Assembly: GCA_036012905.1 (NCBI GenBank)
Contig: DASCQF010000146.1
Coordinates: 1 to 43,988 of the forward strand
Reading direction: 5' to 3'
DNA length: 43,988 nucleotides
Source: NP936 sp002726085
GTDB lineage: Bacteria; Acidobacteriota; Vicinamibacteria; Vicinamibacterales; UBA8438
Below the pieces are notes generated by a model. That model had not been told where the DNA came from. It saw only the letters and a list, made by a program, of their open reading frames with translations, and made no database searches. Positions 16,514-25,725 of the stretch are shown piece by piece. Positions within the stretch are counted from its first letter, which is position 1; each line of letters starts with the position of its first letter. The position numbers were made by a program, and so were the translations under genes.

Positions 16514-19177
16514 ATGACCGGATTGTGGCGTCGCTGTCGCGAGCTGTTCCAGAGCCAGGAGGTGGACCGCGAGTCGGTTGCCGAGCTCGAGCAGCACATC
16601 GCTCTTGCGGTCGACGACAAGCGGCGAGGCGGAGTTCCCGAACAAGAGGCGCGGCGCCAGGCGCGTCTCGAGCTGGGCAGCGTCGACGCCGTGCGAGAGC
16701 AGCTTGCCGAGCACCGGTCCGGCTTCGTGCTCGAGCAGCTCGTGAAGGAGACCGCCTACGCGTGGCGCGTGCTCCGGCGCGCGCCGGGCCCGACCGCGCT
16801 ATCTGTGGTCACGATCGGTGTCGGCATTGCCGCCAGCACCGTGCTCTTCGCTGTCATCGACGGGGTCGTGCTTCGCCCGCTGCCGTATCCCGAGGCAAGC
16901 CAGCTCGTCAGCATAGTCGACACCAACCCCGAGCTCGGGGTCGACCGCACCGGCGCCGCCAGTGGGAACATCGACGATTGGCGCCGTCAGACCTCGCGGT
17001 TCGAGGGGATCGCCGGCTTCTATACCATGGGCCGCACGCTGAGCGCGGAGGACGAGGCTGATGTCGTGCTGACGGCACAGGTCAGCACCGATTTCTTTCC
17101 CCTTGCTCGCGTGACGCCGCTCCTGGGGAGAACCTTCACCGAGGACGAGACCCTCGCCGCCCAGTTCGACACCGCCAACGCGCCGACCGGCTCCAACCCG
17201 GTCGTCATCATTGGTCATGAGCTCTGGCGGCAGCGCTTTGGTGGCGATGCGGGCATCGTCGACCGCACGGTCATGCTCGAGCGCCGGCCGTTTCGCGTGG
17301 TCGGTGTCATGCCGGCCGGCTTCGCACTGCCCGAGGCGGGCGTGCAGGCCTGGATGCCCTGGGACCTGTCGGGCGAGCGGCCCCGCGACCAGCACTATCT
17401 CGGCGCCATGGGCCGGCTCGCGGCCGGAGCGTCGATCGCGCAGGCCGAGGACGACCTGAACAGGGTCGCCGAGACGCTGGCGCGCGACTATCCGGACACG
17501 AACCGTGGGTGGCGCGTGCGGTTGAATCCGTTGGCGACCGAGGTGGTGGGCGACACGGCCGGCGTGCTCTGGATGCTGTTTGCGGCCGTGGGGCTGGTGC
17601 TGCTGGTCGCCTGCGCGAACGTGGCGCTGCTCTCGGTCATGCGCGGTTTGGATCGGTCGGTCGAGCATGCGGTGCGACTGGCACTCGGCTCGACACCGGG
17701 GCGGCTGCTCCGTCAGTCGTGGATCGAATCTCTCGTGTTGGCGCTCGTCGGCGGCGCGCTCGGGGTCGGTCTCGCGCTGGGCGGGCTGCGCGTGATCCCG
17801 CGATTCGTTCCAGACCTCCCGCGTCTCGACGAGGTGGCGCTGGGTGCCCGCGCGCTCTGGTTCGCATTCGGGGTGACGAGTCTCGCGGCCCTGCTGTCGG
17901 GGGTGCTCCCGGCATGGCGGGGCGCGCGTACTGATTCTGACCCGGCGCGAGGTCTGCGTGCAGCGTCTTTGCGGTTCACGGCGTCGGCGCCACAGCATCG
18001 TGTGCGCGACGCGCTGGTCATCGGGCAGGTGGCGCTGGCGCTGGTGCTGCTCTGCGGCTCGGGTCTGCTGGTGCGCAGCTTCGTTGCCCTTCGCTCCGCC
18101 GACCCCGGGTTCGACCCTGGCGGCGTGCTGGTGGCTCCGATCTTTCTGGACGCCCAGGCCTATGGCAGCGGAGAGCGGGCGCGCGCCTACTACGATGCGC
18201 TGTTCACGCAGCTCGAAGCCCTTCCGGGTGTCGAGGCGGTCGGTGCCGCTACGACACTGCCAACCAGCCCGCTCGGGCCCGACTTCGCTCGCCCTGTCTG
18301 GCCCGACGGTGTGGTCGACGAGCGACTCCGCATCCCGGCCTCGGTCCGCATGGTCACACCGGGCTACTTCGACACCCTGCGTCTCGAGATCGCCGGGGGG
18401 CGAGCATTCGATGCGCGGGACCATCCCGACGCACCCCCGGTGGTCATGGTCAGCGAGACGCTCGCTGCGCGCCTCTGGCCCGGGCAGTCGGCCGTAGGCG
18501 AGAGCCTCGTCGTCGACTACAGCACCGCCGGCACCTATCCCTACGAGGTGGTCGGTGTGGTGGGCGACGTGCGCTTTCGCGGCCCCCGCAGCGAACCGCT
18601 GGCGGAGATCTATCTGCCACACGCGCAACGCTCCTATCTGATCATGAACGTCGCCATTCGCGGCGCCGGCGACCCCCGCGCGCTCATCCCGGCCGTGCGG
18701 TCGACGCTCCGGGAAGTCGACCCCCAGAAGCCGGCCTACGGCTTGACGCCGCTCGAGGATCTGGTCGGCGCCACGATGGTGCGCGACCGGCAGGCGATGG
18801 TGACGCTGCTCGCCTTTGCCGTCTCCGCCGTCTTCCTGGCGATGCTCGGAGTCTATGGTGTGTTGTCGGCGCGTGTGCGCGAACGGCACCAGGAGATCGG
18901 GGTCCGCATGGCGCTTGGCGCCGACACGTCCCAACTCATCGGCTGGGTCGCCGCGAGCGGCATGCGGCTGCTCGCCTCGGGTGCCGCCATCGGCCTGGTT
19001 GCCACCTGGCCACTGACAGGCCTGTTGTCGGGGCTGCTGTTCGGCGTGCAACCGACCGACGCGGTGACGGCAGTGTCGGTGGTGGTGTTACTTGGCCTGG
19101 TCGGCATCACGGTAACACTGGTGCCGTCGTGGCGGGCCACCCGGGTGGACCCGGTCGCGGTCCTGCGAAGAGGCTAG
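16514..19177 (+). CDS. ADOP-type duplicated FtsX/MacB permease
   Basis: This large inner-membrane protein of 887 residues belongs to the acidobacterial duplicated orphan permeases. Residues 1-75 form a charged cytoplasmic prefix. The first helix is near 93-117 and is followed by a MacB-like periplasmic domain. Three FtsX helices lie at about 350-470 (GLVLLVACANVALLSVM). A second set follows: a helix near 500, a second periplasmic domain, and three C-terminal helices at about 765-880 (FLAMLGVYGVLSARVRERHQEIGVRMALGA). No ABC ATPase is next to it, so it is orphan, as is usual. GGAGG lies just before the ATG. It ends in a 4-bp convergent overlap with the esterase gene. Confidence 0.93.
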   Translation: MTGLWRRCRELFQSQEVDRESVAELEQHIALAVDDKRRGGVPEQEARRQARLELGSVDAVREQLAEHRSGFVLEQLVKETAYAWRVLRRAPGPTALSVVTIGVGIAASTVLFAVIDGVVLRPLPYPEASQLVSIVDTNPELGVDRTGAASGNIDDWRRQTSRFEGIAGFYTMGRTLSAEDEADVVLTAQVSTDFFPLARVTPLLGRTFTEDETLAAQFDTANAPTGSNPVVIIGHELWRQRFGGDAGIVDRTVMLERRPFRVVGVMPAGFALPEAGVQAWMPWDLSGERPRDQHYLGAMGRLAAGASIAQAEDDLNRVAETLARDYPDTNRGWRVRLNPLATEVVGDTAGVLWMLFAAVGLVLLVACANVALLSVMRGLDRSVEHAVRLALGSTPGRLLRQSWIESLVLALVGGALGVGLALGGLRVIPRFVPDLPRLDEVALGARALWFAFGVTSLAALLSGVLPAWRGARTDSDPARGLRAASLRFTASAPQHRVRDALVIGQVALALVLLCGSGLLVRSFVALRSADPGFDPGGVLVAPIFLDAQAYGSGERARAYYDALFTQLEALPGVEAVGAATTLPTSPLGPDFARPVWPDGVVDERLRIPASVRMVTPGYFDTLRLEIAGGRAFDARDHPDAPPVVMVSETLAARLWPGQSAVGESLVVDYSTAGTYPYEVVGVVGDVRFRGPRSEPLAEIYLPHAQRSYLIMNVAIRGAGDPRALIPAVRSTLREVDPQKPAYGLTPLEDLVGATMVRDRQAMVTLLAFAVSAVFLAMLGVYGVLSARVRERHQEIGVRMALGADTSQLIGWVAASGMRLLASGAAIGLVATWPLTGLLSGLLFGVQPTDAVTAVSVVVLLGLVGITVTLVPSWRATRVDPVAVLRRG

Positions 19178-20766
19178 GGCAGTCCGCAGACGAAGTTGCT
19201 CGCGTCGTCGATGCTGCCCGAGCCGGTGTAGGTTGCCACTTGCGGATACGGGCAGAGGGGCCGCGTGCGCGTGACCACCCCGTTCTCGACCCGAGCCGCC
19301 GCAATCTGGTCCGGCGCGGTGCCACCCTCGACCCAGTTGACGAGCGGTGTCAGTGCATCGAACCGATCGGTGCCGATCCCGCCGCGGCAGTGAAACATGC
19401 CGGGCACCATGAATAGGCGGTAGACGTCGGCCGCCTTCGCCTCTCCCATGGTCGCCCGCACATCCTCGTAGTAGTCGACCCCCATCATCGGGTTCAGTGC
19501 CGTGTCGGCCCAGCCGAAGTGGGTAATCATCTTGCCGCCAGCGGCGTGAAACGCCGACAGATCCGGGTCGGTGGCGTCGAGCATCTCGCGAATCGTCACT
19601 CGGTCGGGGTCGGTCTCGAAGTCGAAGTCGCGCCAGTCGTGGTCCGGGTCGTCGGGGGTGAACGCCAGATACTTGAAGAAGGTCTCGGCAAAGGTCAGCC
19701 CCAGCGTTTGGCCGCCGTCTGAGACAATCCAGCGGTTCCACCCGTTGCCCGCCTCGGCGCCCACCGGCTGACCGGGGAAGAACGGCGTGCCGTTGCGCAT
19801 GGCCCCGCCATAGATCGCCTGCAGCGTCTCGATTTCACCGGCCGAGAAGCAGCCCGCGGCATTGCCGCCGCCATCAGATGACCCGCCGCAGACCTCGAGA
19901 TGCCGCGCCGGGTCGAAGTCACAGGCGCGTGGGTCGGTGATCAGGCCGTCCTCGAGTCCGTCTGTGGCGTCACACCGCGCGTAGACCGCCTCACCCACCA
20001 GTGACATCCTGGCCGGGTTGAGCGGGTGCCGTTCGAGCGCCTGGTTGTTCCACACGTAGGCAATCTGGATGTCGGTGAAGTTGAGGACCGGCGCCCCCGC
20101 CAGAATGCCGTCGAAGTCGTCCGGAAACCGCTGCGCCGATATCAGACCCTGCCGGCCGCCGGTCGAGCAGCCGTCCCAGTAGGCGAAGCGCTCGGCGGTG
20201 CCGTAGTAAGTGCCGATCAGCGTCTTCGCGGTGACCGTGGTCAGATGAACGGCGCGAAACGCATAGTCGATCTCCTTGCCGAGGTTGTCGTGGGCGAACG
20301 TGCCCAGCGGCTCCACCCGGTTGTCGTGCCCGGTGTCGGTGTAGGCGGTAGCAAAGCCCTGTGCCACGGCGCGGCCGGCGGTGCGCTGCGCCCCGGCGCT
20401 CTCGGGCGGGTTGCCCGCATAGCCGCCGTTGCCGTGCATGTAGAAACGGCCGTTCCACCCGGTAGGCAGGTTGACGTTGAAGCGGATCTCCGGGGGAATG
20501 ACCCCGAACAGGCGGCAGTGTTCAGGCACCTCTGGCGTCGTCTCGACCACCGTCGCCGAGACGATGCTGAAGTCGTGTCCCGTCAGGCTCCGAAGCGACT
20601 CGCAGGCCACCGCCGGGCGTGTGGTGGCCACCGTGTAGTCGATCGCCGAGCGACTTGCATCGAGAAAGCTCGACCCGTTCTGTGCCGCCACCGTCCCGTC
20701 GAACAGGAGCAAGACTCCGCCCGCGCCGAGTGCCAGGGCAGCGGCCCGCAGGATTCCTGTATTCAT
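19174..20766 (-). CDS. Tannase/feruloyl-esterase family protein
   Basis: This secreted esterase of 530 residues (signal peptide about 1-28) should cleave phenolic esters such as gallate or ferulate esters of plant material. The catalytic Ser201 lies in GCSTGGRQ, Asp421 in GWADTALNP and His459 in GMFHC. Cys200 next to the Ser and Cys460 next to the His form the CS-D-HC disulphide motif typical of the family. An Asp-rich stretch (DATDGLEDGLITDPRACDFD, 266-285) matches the calcium-binding loop. The length is typical. The ATG at 20766 begins the signal peptide. It overlaps the permease gene end to end by 4 bp. Confidence 0.92.
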   Translation of the reverse strand: MNTGILRAAALALGAGGVLLLFDGTVAAQNGSSFLDASRSAIDYTVATTRPAVACESLRSLTGHDFSIVSATVVETTPEVPEHCRLFGVIPPEIRFNVNLPTGWNGRFYMHGNGGYAGNPPESAGAQRTAGRAVAQGFATAYTDTGHDNRVEPLGTFAHDNLGKEIDYAFRAVHLTTVTAKTLIGTYYGTAERFAYWDGCSTGGRQGLISAQRFPDDFDGILAGAPVLNFTDIQIAYVWNNQALERHPLNPARMSLVGEAVYARCDATDGLEDGLITDPRACDFDPARHLEVCGGSSDGGGNAAGCFSAGEIETLQAIYGGAMRNGTPFFPGQPVGAEAGNGWNRWIVSDGGQTLGLTFAETFFKYLAFTPDDPDHDWRDFDFETDPDRVTIREMLDATDPDLSAFHAAGGKMITHFGWADTALNPMMGVDYYEDVRATMGEAKAADVYRLFMVPGMFHCRGGIGTDRFDALTPLVNWVEGGTAPDQIAAARVENGVVTRTRPLCPYPQVATYTGSGSIDDASNFVCGLP

Positions 20767-20828
20767 GTCGCCGATTATATGTCCGTTGCAGGCGTGACAT
20801 TTTCGGGAGTTCTGGACACGATTACCAG

Positions 20829-21251
20829 ATGAGCACTACCCCAGCGACACGGATTTTTCCGTTTCTTCGGTACGAGGACGCCCCGGCGGCCTTCGAATGG
20901 CTCGCCAAGGCCTTCGGCTTCGAGAAGCAGATGCTGGTGCCGGGACCCGACGGCACCATCGCGCACGCGCAGCTCCGCTACGGCGGAAGCGTGATCATGA
21001 TCGGTTCGACCCGCGATGACGTCATGCAGATGAAGAACCCCGCCGCGGTGGGCGGACCGACACAGGGGCTCTACATTCACGTGGACGATGTCGACGCGCA
21101 TCACGACCGCGCCAAGGCGGCCGGCGCCGAGATCATCATGGAGCTCGAAGACAGCGAGTACGGATCGCGCGAGTACATCGCCCGCGACCTCGAGGGCCAT
21201 GTCTGGAGCTTCGGCACTTATGTACCCGAGGTCACGACCGGTGGCGCGTGA
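20829..21251 (+). CDS. VOC/glyoxalase-like protein (PhnB type)
   Basis: This 140-residue single-chain VOC protein opens with RIFPFLRYEDAPAAFEWLAKAFGFE and continues with MLVPGPDGTIAHAQLRYGGSVIMIGS. The second half module reads GLYIHVDDVDAHHDRAKAAGAEI and ends RDLEGHVWSFGTY. The pattern is that of the PhnB/YdcF-like branch, which includes many proteins of unknown substrate. The ATG at 20829 follows a short gap after the divergent esterase start. It is probably cytoplasmic. Confidence 0.87.
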   Translation: MSTTPATRIFPFLRYEDAPAAFEWLAKAFGFEKQMLVPGPDGTIAHAQLRYGGSVIMIGSTRDDVMQMKNPAAVGGPTQGLYIHVDDVDAHHDRAKAAGAEIIMELEDSEYGSREYIARDLEGHVWSFGTYVPEVTTGGA

Positions 21252-21280
21252 CCTCGGGGTCCGGCGTCAGCGTGTCGGGC

Positions 21281-22210
21281 TCAGCGACGAGCCTGCTGCA
21301 GCTCCAGCCACGACCGGAGCATGTTGGTGACGAAGGGAATGTCCCCGGTGTTCTGGGAGTTGTGTCCGACACCGGGCAGGGTGACGAGTGTCAGATCCTG
21401 GCCCATCGACTTCCAGGTGTCGTTCAGCGACTCATTGACGTAGGCGCCGTCGTCGAGCCCGTGGAACTCCAGCACCGGGACCTCCAGCGGCACGATGGGC
21501 GACTCGTCCACCATCCAGGGCGCCGCCGGGTAATAGGCGCGGTAGTAGTTCAGCATCGCCTCGTAGTCCGAACGGCGATACGCCTCCAGATATCGCTCGT
21601 ACCAGACCGTGCCTTCCCAGCGCCGGGCGCGTTGCTCGGCGTTCATGCCGCCCAGGTCGCCCTCCGTCGTCGTGAACCGCGCGATATAAGCGCTGCGGCG
21701 CTTCTGCTCGTTGTTCAGCGCCATCTCCCGCTTGCGCGAGCGGGGGTGGGGTCGGTTGAAGATGACGAGGTTGTCGGTCAGCTCGGGAAACCGCTCGGCG
21801 AACGACCAGGCAACGATGCCACCCCAGTCGTGCCCGACTATCGTCGCCCCCTCGACCCCGAGATCGGCGATGACGGCGGCCGCGTCGGCCGTCAGATGTG
21901 CGACGTCGTAGTGCTCCACGCCTGTTGGCCGGTCGCTGCGGTTGTATCCACGCATCGACATCGCCACCACCTGATGATCGTCGGCGAGCGCGGCCATCTG
22001 ATACCGCCAGTCGTACCACTGGTTGGGGAACCCGTGCATGAACAGCACCACCGGACCCTCGCCGAGAGTCACGTAGTGGATCCGTACCCCCTCGTTGTCG
22101 GCATAGTGATGCTCGACCAGGTCGTAGACGTCGTCGACGTCGACCTGCGCGGCGACCGGGGCGACCAACAGCAGGGCGAACAGCATTGTGGCGAGATTGC
22201 GTCGTGTCAT
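21281..22210 (-). CDS. Secreted alpha/beta hydrolase, epoxide-hydrolase-like
   Basis: This 309-residue protein has a signal peptide (about 1-21). It shows HGFP (oxyanion region, 59-62), the nucleophile elbow GHDWGG with Asp128, an acid at Asp253/Asp254 (HGLDDGAY), and His283 (GVGHNSQ). An Asp nucleophile fits epoxide hydrolases or haloalkane dehalogenases rather than Ser esterases. GGAG lies eight bases before the ATG. It is 46 bp downstream of the YdjM-like gene on the same strand. Export is unusual for this family but is supported by the hydrophobic N-terminus. Confidence 0.87.
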   Translation of the reverse strand: MTRRNLATMLFALLLVAPVAAQVDVDDVYDLVEHHYADNEGVRIHYVTLGEGPVVLFMHGFPNQWYDWRYQMAALADDHQVVAMSMRGYNRSDRPTGVEHYDVAHLTADAAAVIADLGVEGATIVGHDWGGIVAWSFAERFPELTDNLVIFNRPHPRSRKREMALNNEQKRRSAYIARFTTTEGDLGGMNAEQRARRWEGTVWYERYLEAYRRSDYEAMLNYYRAYYPAAPWMVDESPIVPLEVPVLEFHGLDDGAYVNESLNDTWKSMGQDLTLVTLPGVGHNSQNTGDIPFVTNMLRSWLELQQARR

Positions 22211-22256
22211 TCAGGAGTCTCCAGGACGTTCGACAAGATGAGTGTGTCGTCGTGTG

Positions 22257-23324
22257 TCACCGCGGCTTGAGATTCCGGTCCAGCTCGACCACGCCACGGC
22301 CGAACCGCATGTCGGCAACCGCGACGCGGTAGCCGTCGGTCAACGCCTCGATGGTAAAGCACGGGAACCGGGTCCAGGTGGCAAGTCCCCAGATCGCCGG
22401 CGCCGCCAGCGCCGCCCTGGCGGCCGGGTGCTCGTCGCCGATCGGCGTCGCCCCTCCACGTGGCTGCACACGCTCGGACGCGAGCCAGTCGAACGTCAGT
22501 CGGTGATAGTGCTGGTCGTCGGCAATCAGCACGTTGCGCCGGAACGGGTCGGCCGGCGACGGGATCACCATGATCCGGCTCGCCTCGAGCCCGCGGTCTC
22601 GGGCCCACTGCGCCACCTCGAGCCGCACGAGCCGCGAGCTGCCGACCATCGCGGCGACATAGAGACCGGCGAGCACGAGGCTGATGGTCGCGACCCGCTG
22701 AAGTCGGGGCTGCAGCCCGGCCCAGACACGCAGGCCGGCGACCACTGCCAGCCCGAGGCACCAGAGGACCCGCAAGACGACAGGCACGCCGGGGACACCG
22801 GTCACCAGGGCGGTGGCGATGACGGCCAGTGCGGTCCACCCGGCTGCCTGCAATCGCGATCCGCTGTGCGCCAGCACCACGATGGTCCCCAGCGCCAGCC
22901 AGACCCACGGGTCGACGATGAACAGCGCATCGCCGTAGAACCAGCGCCCGTCGAACGGCATCAGCAGCCGGATCCCATAGGTGTTCAGCCAGTCGAGCGC
23001 CGGGTGCGACAACACCGCGAGATAGGAGAGTGCGAGCAGACGGACGACCGGAACCGGTGTTGCCGTCGGTGTCTGTGCGCAGCGGATCCGGTCGACCAGG
23101 TGCATCGCCCACGCCAGCAGCGGCGGCAGCAGCGCCACCGCCAGCACGCCGTGGGTCCAGCCTCGACGGAATCCGAGCGCCACGTCGGCGCCCAGGAAAT
23201 AGGTGGCGGCATCGACGTCCGGCAGATTGGCGCCGATAACGCCCGTGACGGTCCCGAGCGGCACGCGGCCACACCGGGTCTGCGCGAGGCTGGCGCCGGC
23301 GAGCGTGTGGGTCAGAGGGTCCAT
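22257..23324 (-). CDS. Membrane-bound metal-dependent hydrolase-like protein (YdjM/DUF457)
   Basis: This 355-residue protein has the YdjM signature MDPLTHTLAGASLAQ, with His6, then GANLPDVDAA (Asp36, Asp38), RRGWTHGV (His58) and LSHPALDWLNTYG. About five helices fill the first 220 residues. The last 130 residues form a soluble C-terminal domain. These His/Asp positions form the metal site of the family, whose activity is not well established. It begins a minus-strand unit that includes the epoxide-hydrolase-like gene, and it diverges from proC. Confidence 0.85.
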   Translation of the reverse strand: MDPLTHTLAGASLAQTRCGRVPLGTVTGVIGANLPDVDAATYFLGADVALGFRRGWTHGVLAVALLPPLLAWAMHLVDRIRCAQTPTATPVPVVRLLALSYLAVLSHPALDWLNTYGIRLLMPFDGRWFYGDALFIVDPWVWLALGTIVVLAHSGSRLQAAGWTALAVIATALVTGVPGVPVVLRVLWCLGLAVVAGLRVWAGLQPRLQRVATISLVLAGLYVAAMVGSSRLVRLEVAQWARDRGLEASRIMVIPSPADPFRRNVLIADDQHYHRLTFDWLASERVQPRGGATPIGDEHPAARAALAAPAIWGLATWTRFPCFTIEALTDGYRVAVADMRFGRGVVELDRNLKPR

Positions 23325-23344
23325 GGGCGCGCGAAGAAATCAGC

Positions 23345-23365
23345 AGTCAGAAGGTAGAAGTCAGA
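23345..23365. repeat. Heptamer tandem repeat (AGTCAGA units)
   Basis: Three 7-mers in register, AGTCAGA, AGGTAGA and AGTCAGA, lie in the divergent gap between the YdjM-like gene and proC, where the promoters of both must also be. Confidence 0.5.
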
Positions 23366-23447
23366 CGAGCGAAGGATACCGGAATTTGCCGGGTGCAGGG
23401 ACGGGCCGTAACATAAGGGTTCGGTTCTTCTACGAAAGGAGCGGTCT

Positions 23448-24359
23448 TTGAAACGGTCGACGATATTGCACGACGTCCCGATCGCCTTCATCGGGACGGG
23501 GGCGATGGGCGAAGCGATGATCGGCGGTCTGTTGCGGCACGAGCTCGTCGAGCCGGGCGCCGTCACCGCCGCCGACCGGCGTCCGGAGCGCTTGAAAGAG
23601 GTGCGCGATCTGTTCCACGTCCACACGACACGGGACAACCGCATCGCCGTGCGTAAGGCCCGCATCGTCGTGCTGTCGGTCAAGCCTCAGGTCCTCTCCG
23701 CGGTCTGTGCCGATCTGAAGGGCGTGCTTCGGCCGAAGACGCTGGTGGTGTCGATTGTGGCGGGCGCCCGCATCGCGTCGATGGCCGCGGGCCTGGGTCA
23801 CAAGGCGATCGTGCGGACGATGCCCAACACGCCGGCCCAGGTTGGCGAAGGCATGACGGTCTGGACCGCGACCGAGGCGGTGTCGGACGCTCAGCGGGAG
23901 CAGGCGGGCGCCATTCTGGGCGCGCTCGGCAAGCAGCTCTACGTGCATGACGAAGAGTTCCTCGACAAGGCGACCGCCGTCAGCGGCAGCGGACCGGCCT
24001 ACGTCTTCCTGTTGATGGAGGCGCTGATCGACGCCGCCGTGCATCTCGGGTGGTCGCGCGCCGACGCCCGGGAGATGGTCATCCAGACGGTGCGGGGCGC
24101 AGCGATGTTCGCCGAGCGGTCCCCGGTGCACCCGGCCGAGATGCGGAACCTGGTGACGTCGCCCGGTGGGACGAGCGCCGACGCGATCTATCAGCTCGAC
24201 AAAGGAGGCTTCCGCACGGTGCTGTCGAAAGCGGTGCTGGCCGCCTACCAGCGGAGCGTCGCGCTCGGCGCCCAAGCCGACGCCGCCGCCCAGGCGCCCC
24301 GCGCCAAGCGTAAGACCGCAAAGAAGACGTCCCGGAAGAACCGCGCCAAGCGCCGGTAA
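23448..24359 (+). CDS. proC: Pyrroline-5-carboxylate reductase with a basic tail
   Basis: This enzyme makes proline from pyrroline-5-carboxylate with NAD(P)H. The Rossmann motif IAFIGTGAMGEAMIGGLL opens the chain, VRTMPNTPA follows in mid-chain, and the ProC signature is seen as SGSGPAYVF and LVTSPGGTSADAIY. The start is TTG at 23448 with AAAGGAG six bases upstream. The protein has 303 residues, longer than the usual 265-275. The extra length is a C-terminal tail that ends in 19 residues of which 12 are Lys or Arg. The tail could bind nucleic acid or membrane, or be a neutral extension. The antiporter follows 94 bp downstream. Confidence 0.93.
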   Translation: MKRSTILHDVPIAFIGTGAMGEAMIGGLLRHELVEPGAVTAADRRPERLKEVRDLFHVHTTRDNRIAVRKARIVVLSVKPQVLSAVCADLKGVLRPKTLVVSIVAGARIASMAAGLGHKAIVRTMPNTPAQVGEGMTVWTATEAVSDAQREQAGAILGALGKQLYVHDEEFLDKATAVSGSGPAYVFLLMEALIDAAVHLGWSRADAREMVIQTVRGAAMFAERSPVHPAEMRNLVTSPGGTSADAIYQLDKGGFRTVLSKAVLAAYQRSVALGAQADAAAQAPRAKRKTAKKTSRKNRAKRR

Positions 24360-24401
24360 CGGCAGGCCGAGGCACAATGATGCTTGCGAAGCCTCCAGTT
24401 C

Positions 24402-24436
24402 CTCCTGTCTCCTGTCTCCTGCCTCCTGTCTCCTTC
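24402..24436. repeat. Heptamer tandem repeat (CTCCTGT units, five copies)
   Basis: Five 7-mers run in register: CTCCTGT, CTCCTGT, CTCCTGC, CTCCTGT, CTCCTTC. They occupy most of the leader between proC and the antiporter start at 24454. On the minus strand each unit reads ACAGGAG. Confidence 0.75.
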
Positions 24437-24453
24437 GAGCTTTGAACCCTCCC

Positions 24454-25713
24454 ATGTCCCTTGCCTCTGTCTTCAACCTCGCCGCGCTGGTGGTCACCCT
24501 GGCGGCGGCGTGCGGCTGGGTCAACCACCGGTGGTTCCGGTTGCCCCACACCATCGGGCTCGTCCTCATCGCGCTCGGGGTGTCGTTCGCCGCGTTACTG
24601 CTCGACGCGGTGGCGCCGGCGTTGCGGCTCGAGAGCACGGTGCGCGACACGCTCACGCAGATCGACTTTCACGACACCCTGATGACCGGCATGCTGGGGT
24701 TCCTGCTGTTTGCCGGGGCCCTCCACGTCGACCTGGCGCATCTGGTCAGTCGCTGCTGGGCGATCTCGACACTCGCCACCGTAGGCATACTGCTCTCGAC
24801 GGGGCTCGTCGGGGCGGCCACGTATCTGCTGACCGGTCTGGCCGGTCTCGACCTTCCGCTGCCCTACTGTTTCGTGTTTGGCGCCTTGATCTCGCCGACC
24901 GACCCGATCGCCGTGCTGGCCATCCTGAAGAAAACCACGGTACCGGAGACCCTCGAGGCGAAGATCGCCGGCGAGAGTCTGTTCAACGACGGAGTAGGGG
25001 TCGTGCTGTTTTCGATTCTCGTCGTCGTCGCCACCGGCGGAGGCGAGCATGGCGCCACGCCGACAGCAGGCGGGATTGCGCGCCTCTTCCTTACCGAGGC
25101 GGGTGGTGGTGTCGTCCTCGGGCTGGCGGCGGGTTATGTGGCCTATCGGGCGATGCGGGCGATCGACGAGCACAATCTCGAAGTGTTGATCACGCTGGCG
25201 CTGGTCATGGGCACCTATGCGCTCGCGTTGCAACTGCACCTGTCCGGCCCGATCGCGATGGTGGTGGCGGGGCTGTTCATCGGGAACCACGGCACGCAGT
25301 TCGCGATGAGCGCCGGCACACGCGACCACGTCGAGAAATTCTGGTCGCTGCTCGACGAGATCCTGAACTCGCTGCTGTTCCTGGCGATCGGGTTCGAGGT
25401 GTTCGCGTTGACGCTCACACCTGCGATGCTATGGGTCGCGGCGGCCGCTATCCCGCTGGTGCTGACGGCCCGGTTCATCAGTGTCAGTTTGCCGATCCTG
25501 ACGCTCCGACCGTGGCAGGACTTCACACCCGGAGCGATTCCGGTGCTGACCTGGGGCGGACTCCGTGGCGGCATCTCGGTGGCGCTGGCGCTCTCGCTGC
25601 CGTCCTCGCCCCTCCGGGACACGATACTGGCCGCGACCTACGGCGTCGTGGTGTTCTCGATCGTCGTGCAGGGGCTGACGATCGAGCGTGTCGTCCGCGC
25701 CACCGTCAAGTAG
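24454..25713 (+). CDS. CPA1-family Na+/H+ antiporter
   Basis: This inner-membrane exchanger of 419 residues has about twelve helices. Family signatures are LISPTDPIAVLAILKK (paired Asp region), ESLFNDGVGVVLFSILV (ion-binding Asn-Asp) and GGLRGGISVALALSLP near the C-terminus. There is no cytoplasmic regulatory tail, as in short bacterial NhaP-type proteins. The ATG at 24454 starts directly at the first helix, and the longer upstream frame runs back through proC. No strong ribosome-binding site is visible because the leader is a heptamer array. The exchanged ion (Na+ or K+) is not determined by the sequence. Confidence 0.92.
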   Translation: MSLASVFNLAALVVTLAAACGWVNHRWFRLPHTIGLVLIALGVSFAALLLDAVAPALRLESTVRDTLTQIDFHDTLMTGMLGFLLFAGALHVDLAHLVSRCWAISTLATVGILLSTGLVGAATYLLTGLAGLDLPLPYCFVFGALISPTDPIAVLAILKKTTVPETLEAKIAGESLFNDGVGVVLFSILVVVATGGGEHGATPTAGGIARLFLTEAGGGVVLGLAAGYVAYRAMRAIDEHNLEVLITLALVMGTYALALQLHLSGPIAMVVAGLFIGNHGTQFAMSAGTRDHVEKFWSLLDEILNSLLFLAIGFEVFALTLTPAMLWVAAAAIPLVLTARFISVSLPILTLRPWQDFTPGAIPVLTWGGLRGGISVALALSLPSSPLRDTILAATYGVVVFSIVVQGLTIERVVRATVK

Positions 25714-25725
25714 GGCGCCCGTCCC

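Noticed and set aside
16799..19051. 750-codon minus-strand frame opposite the permease
   Set aside because: It is rich in His, Arg and Gln with no domain, as expected for antisense of high-GC coding sequence.
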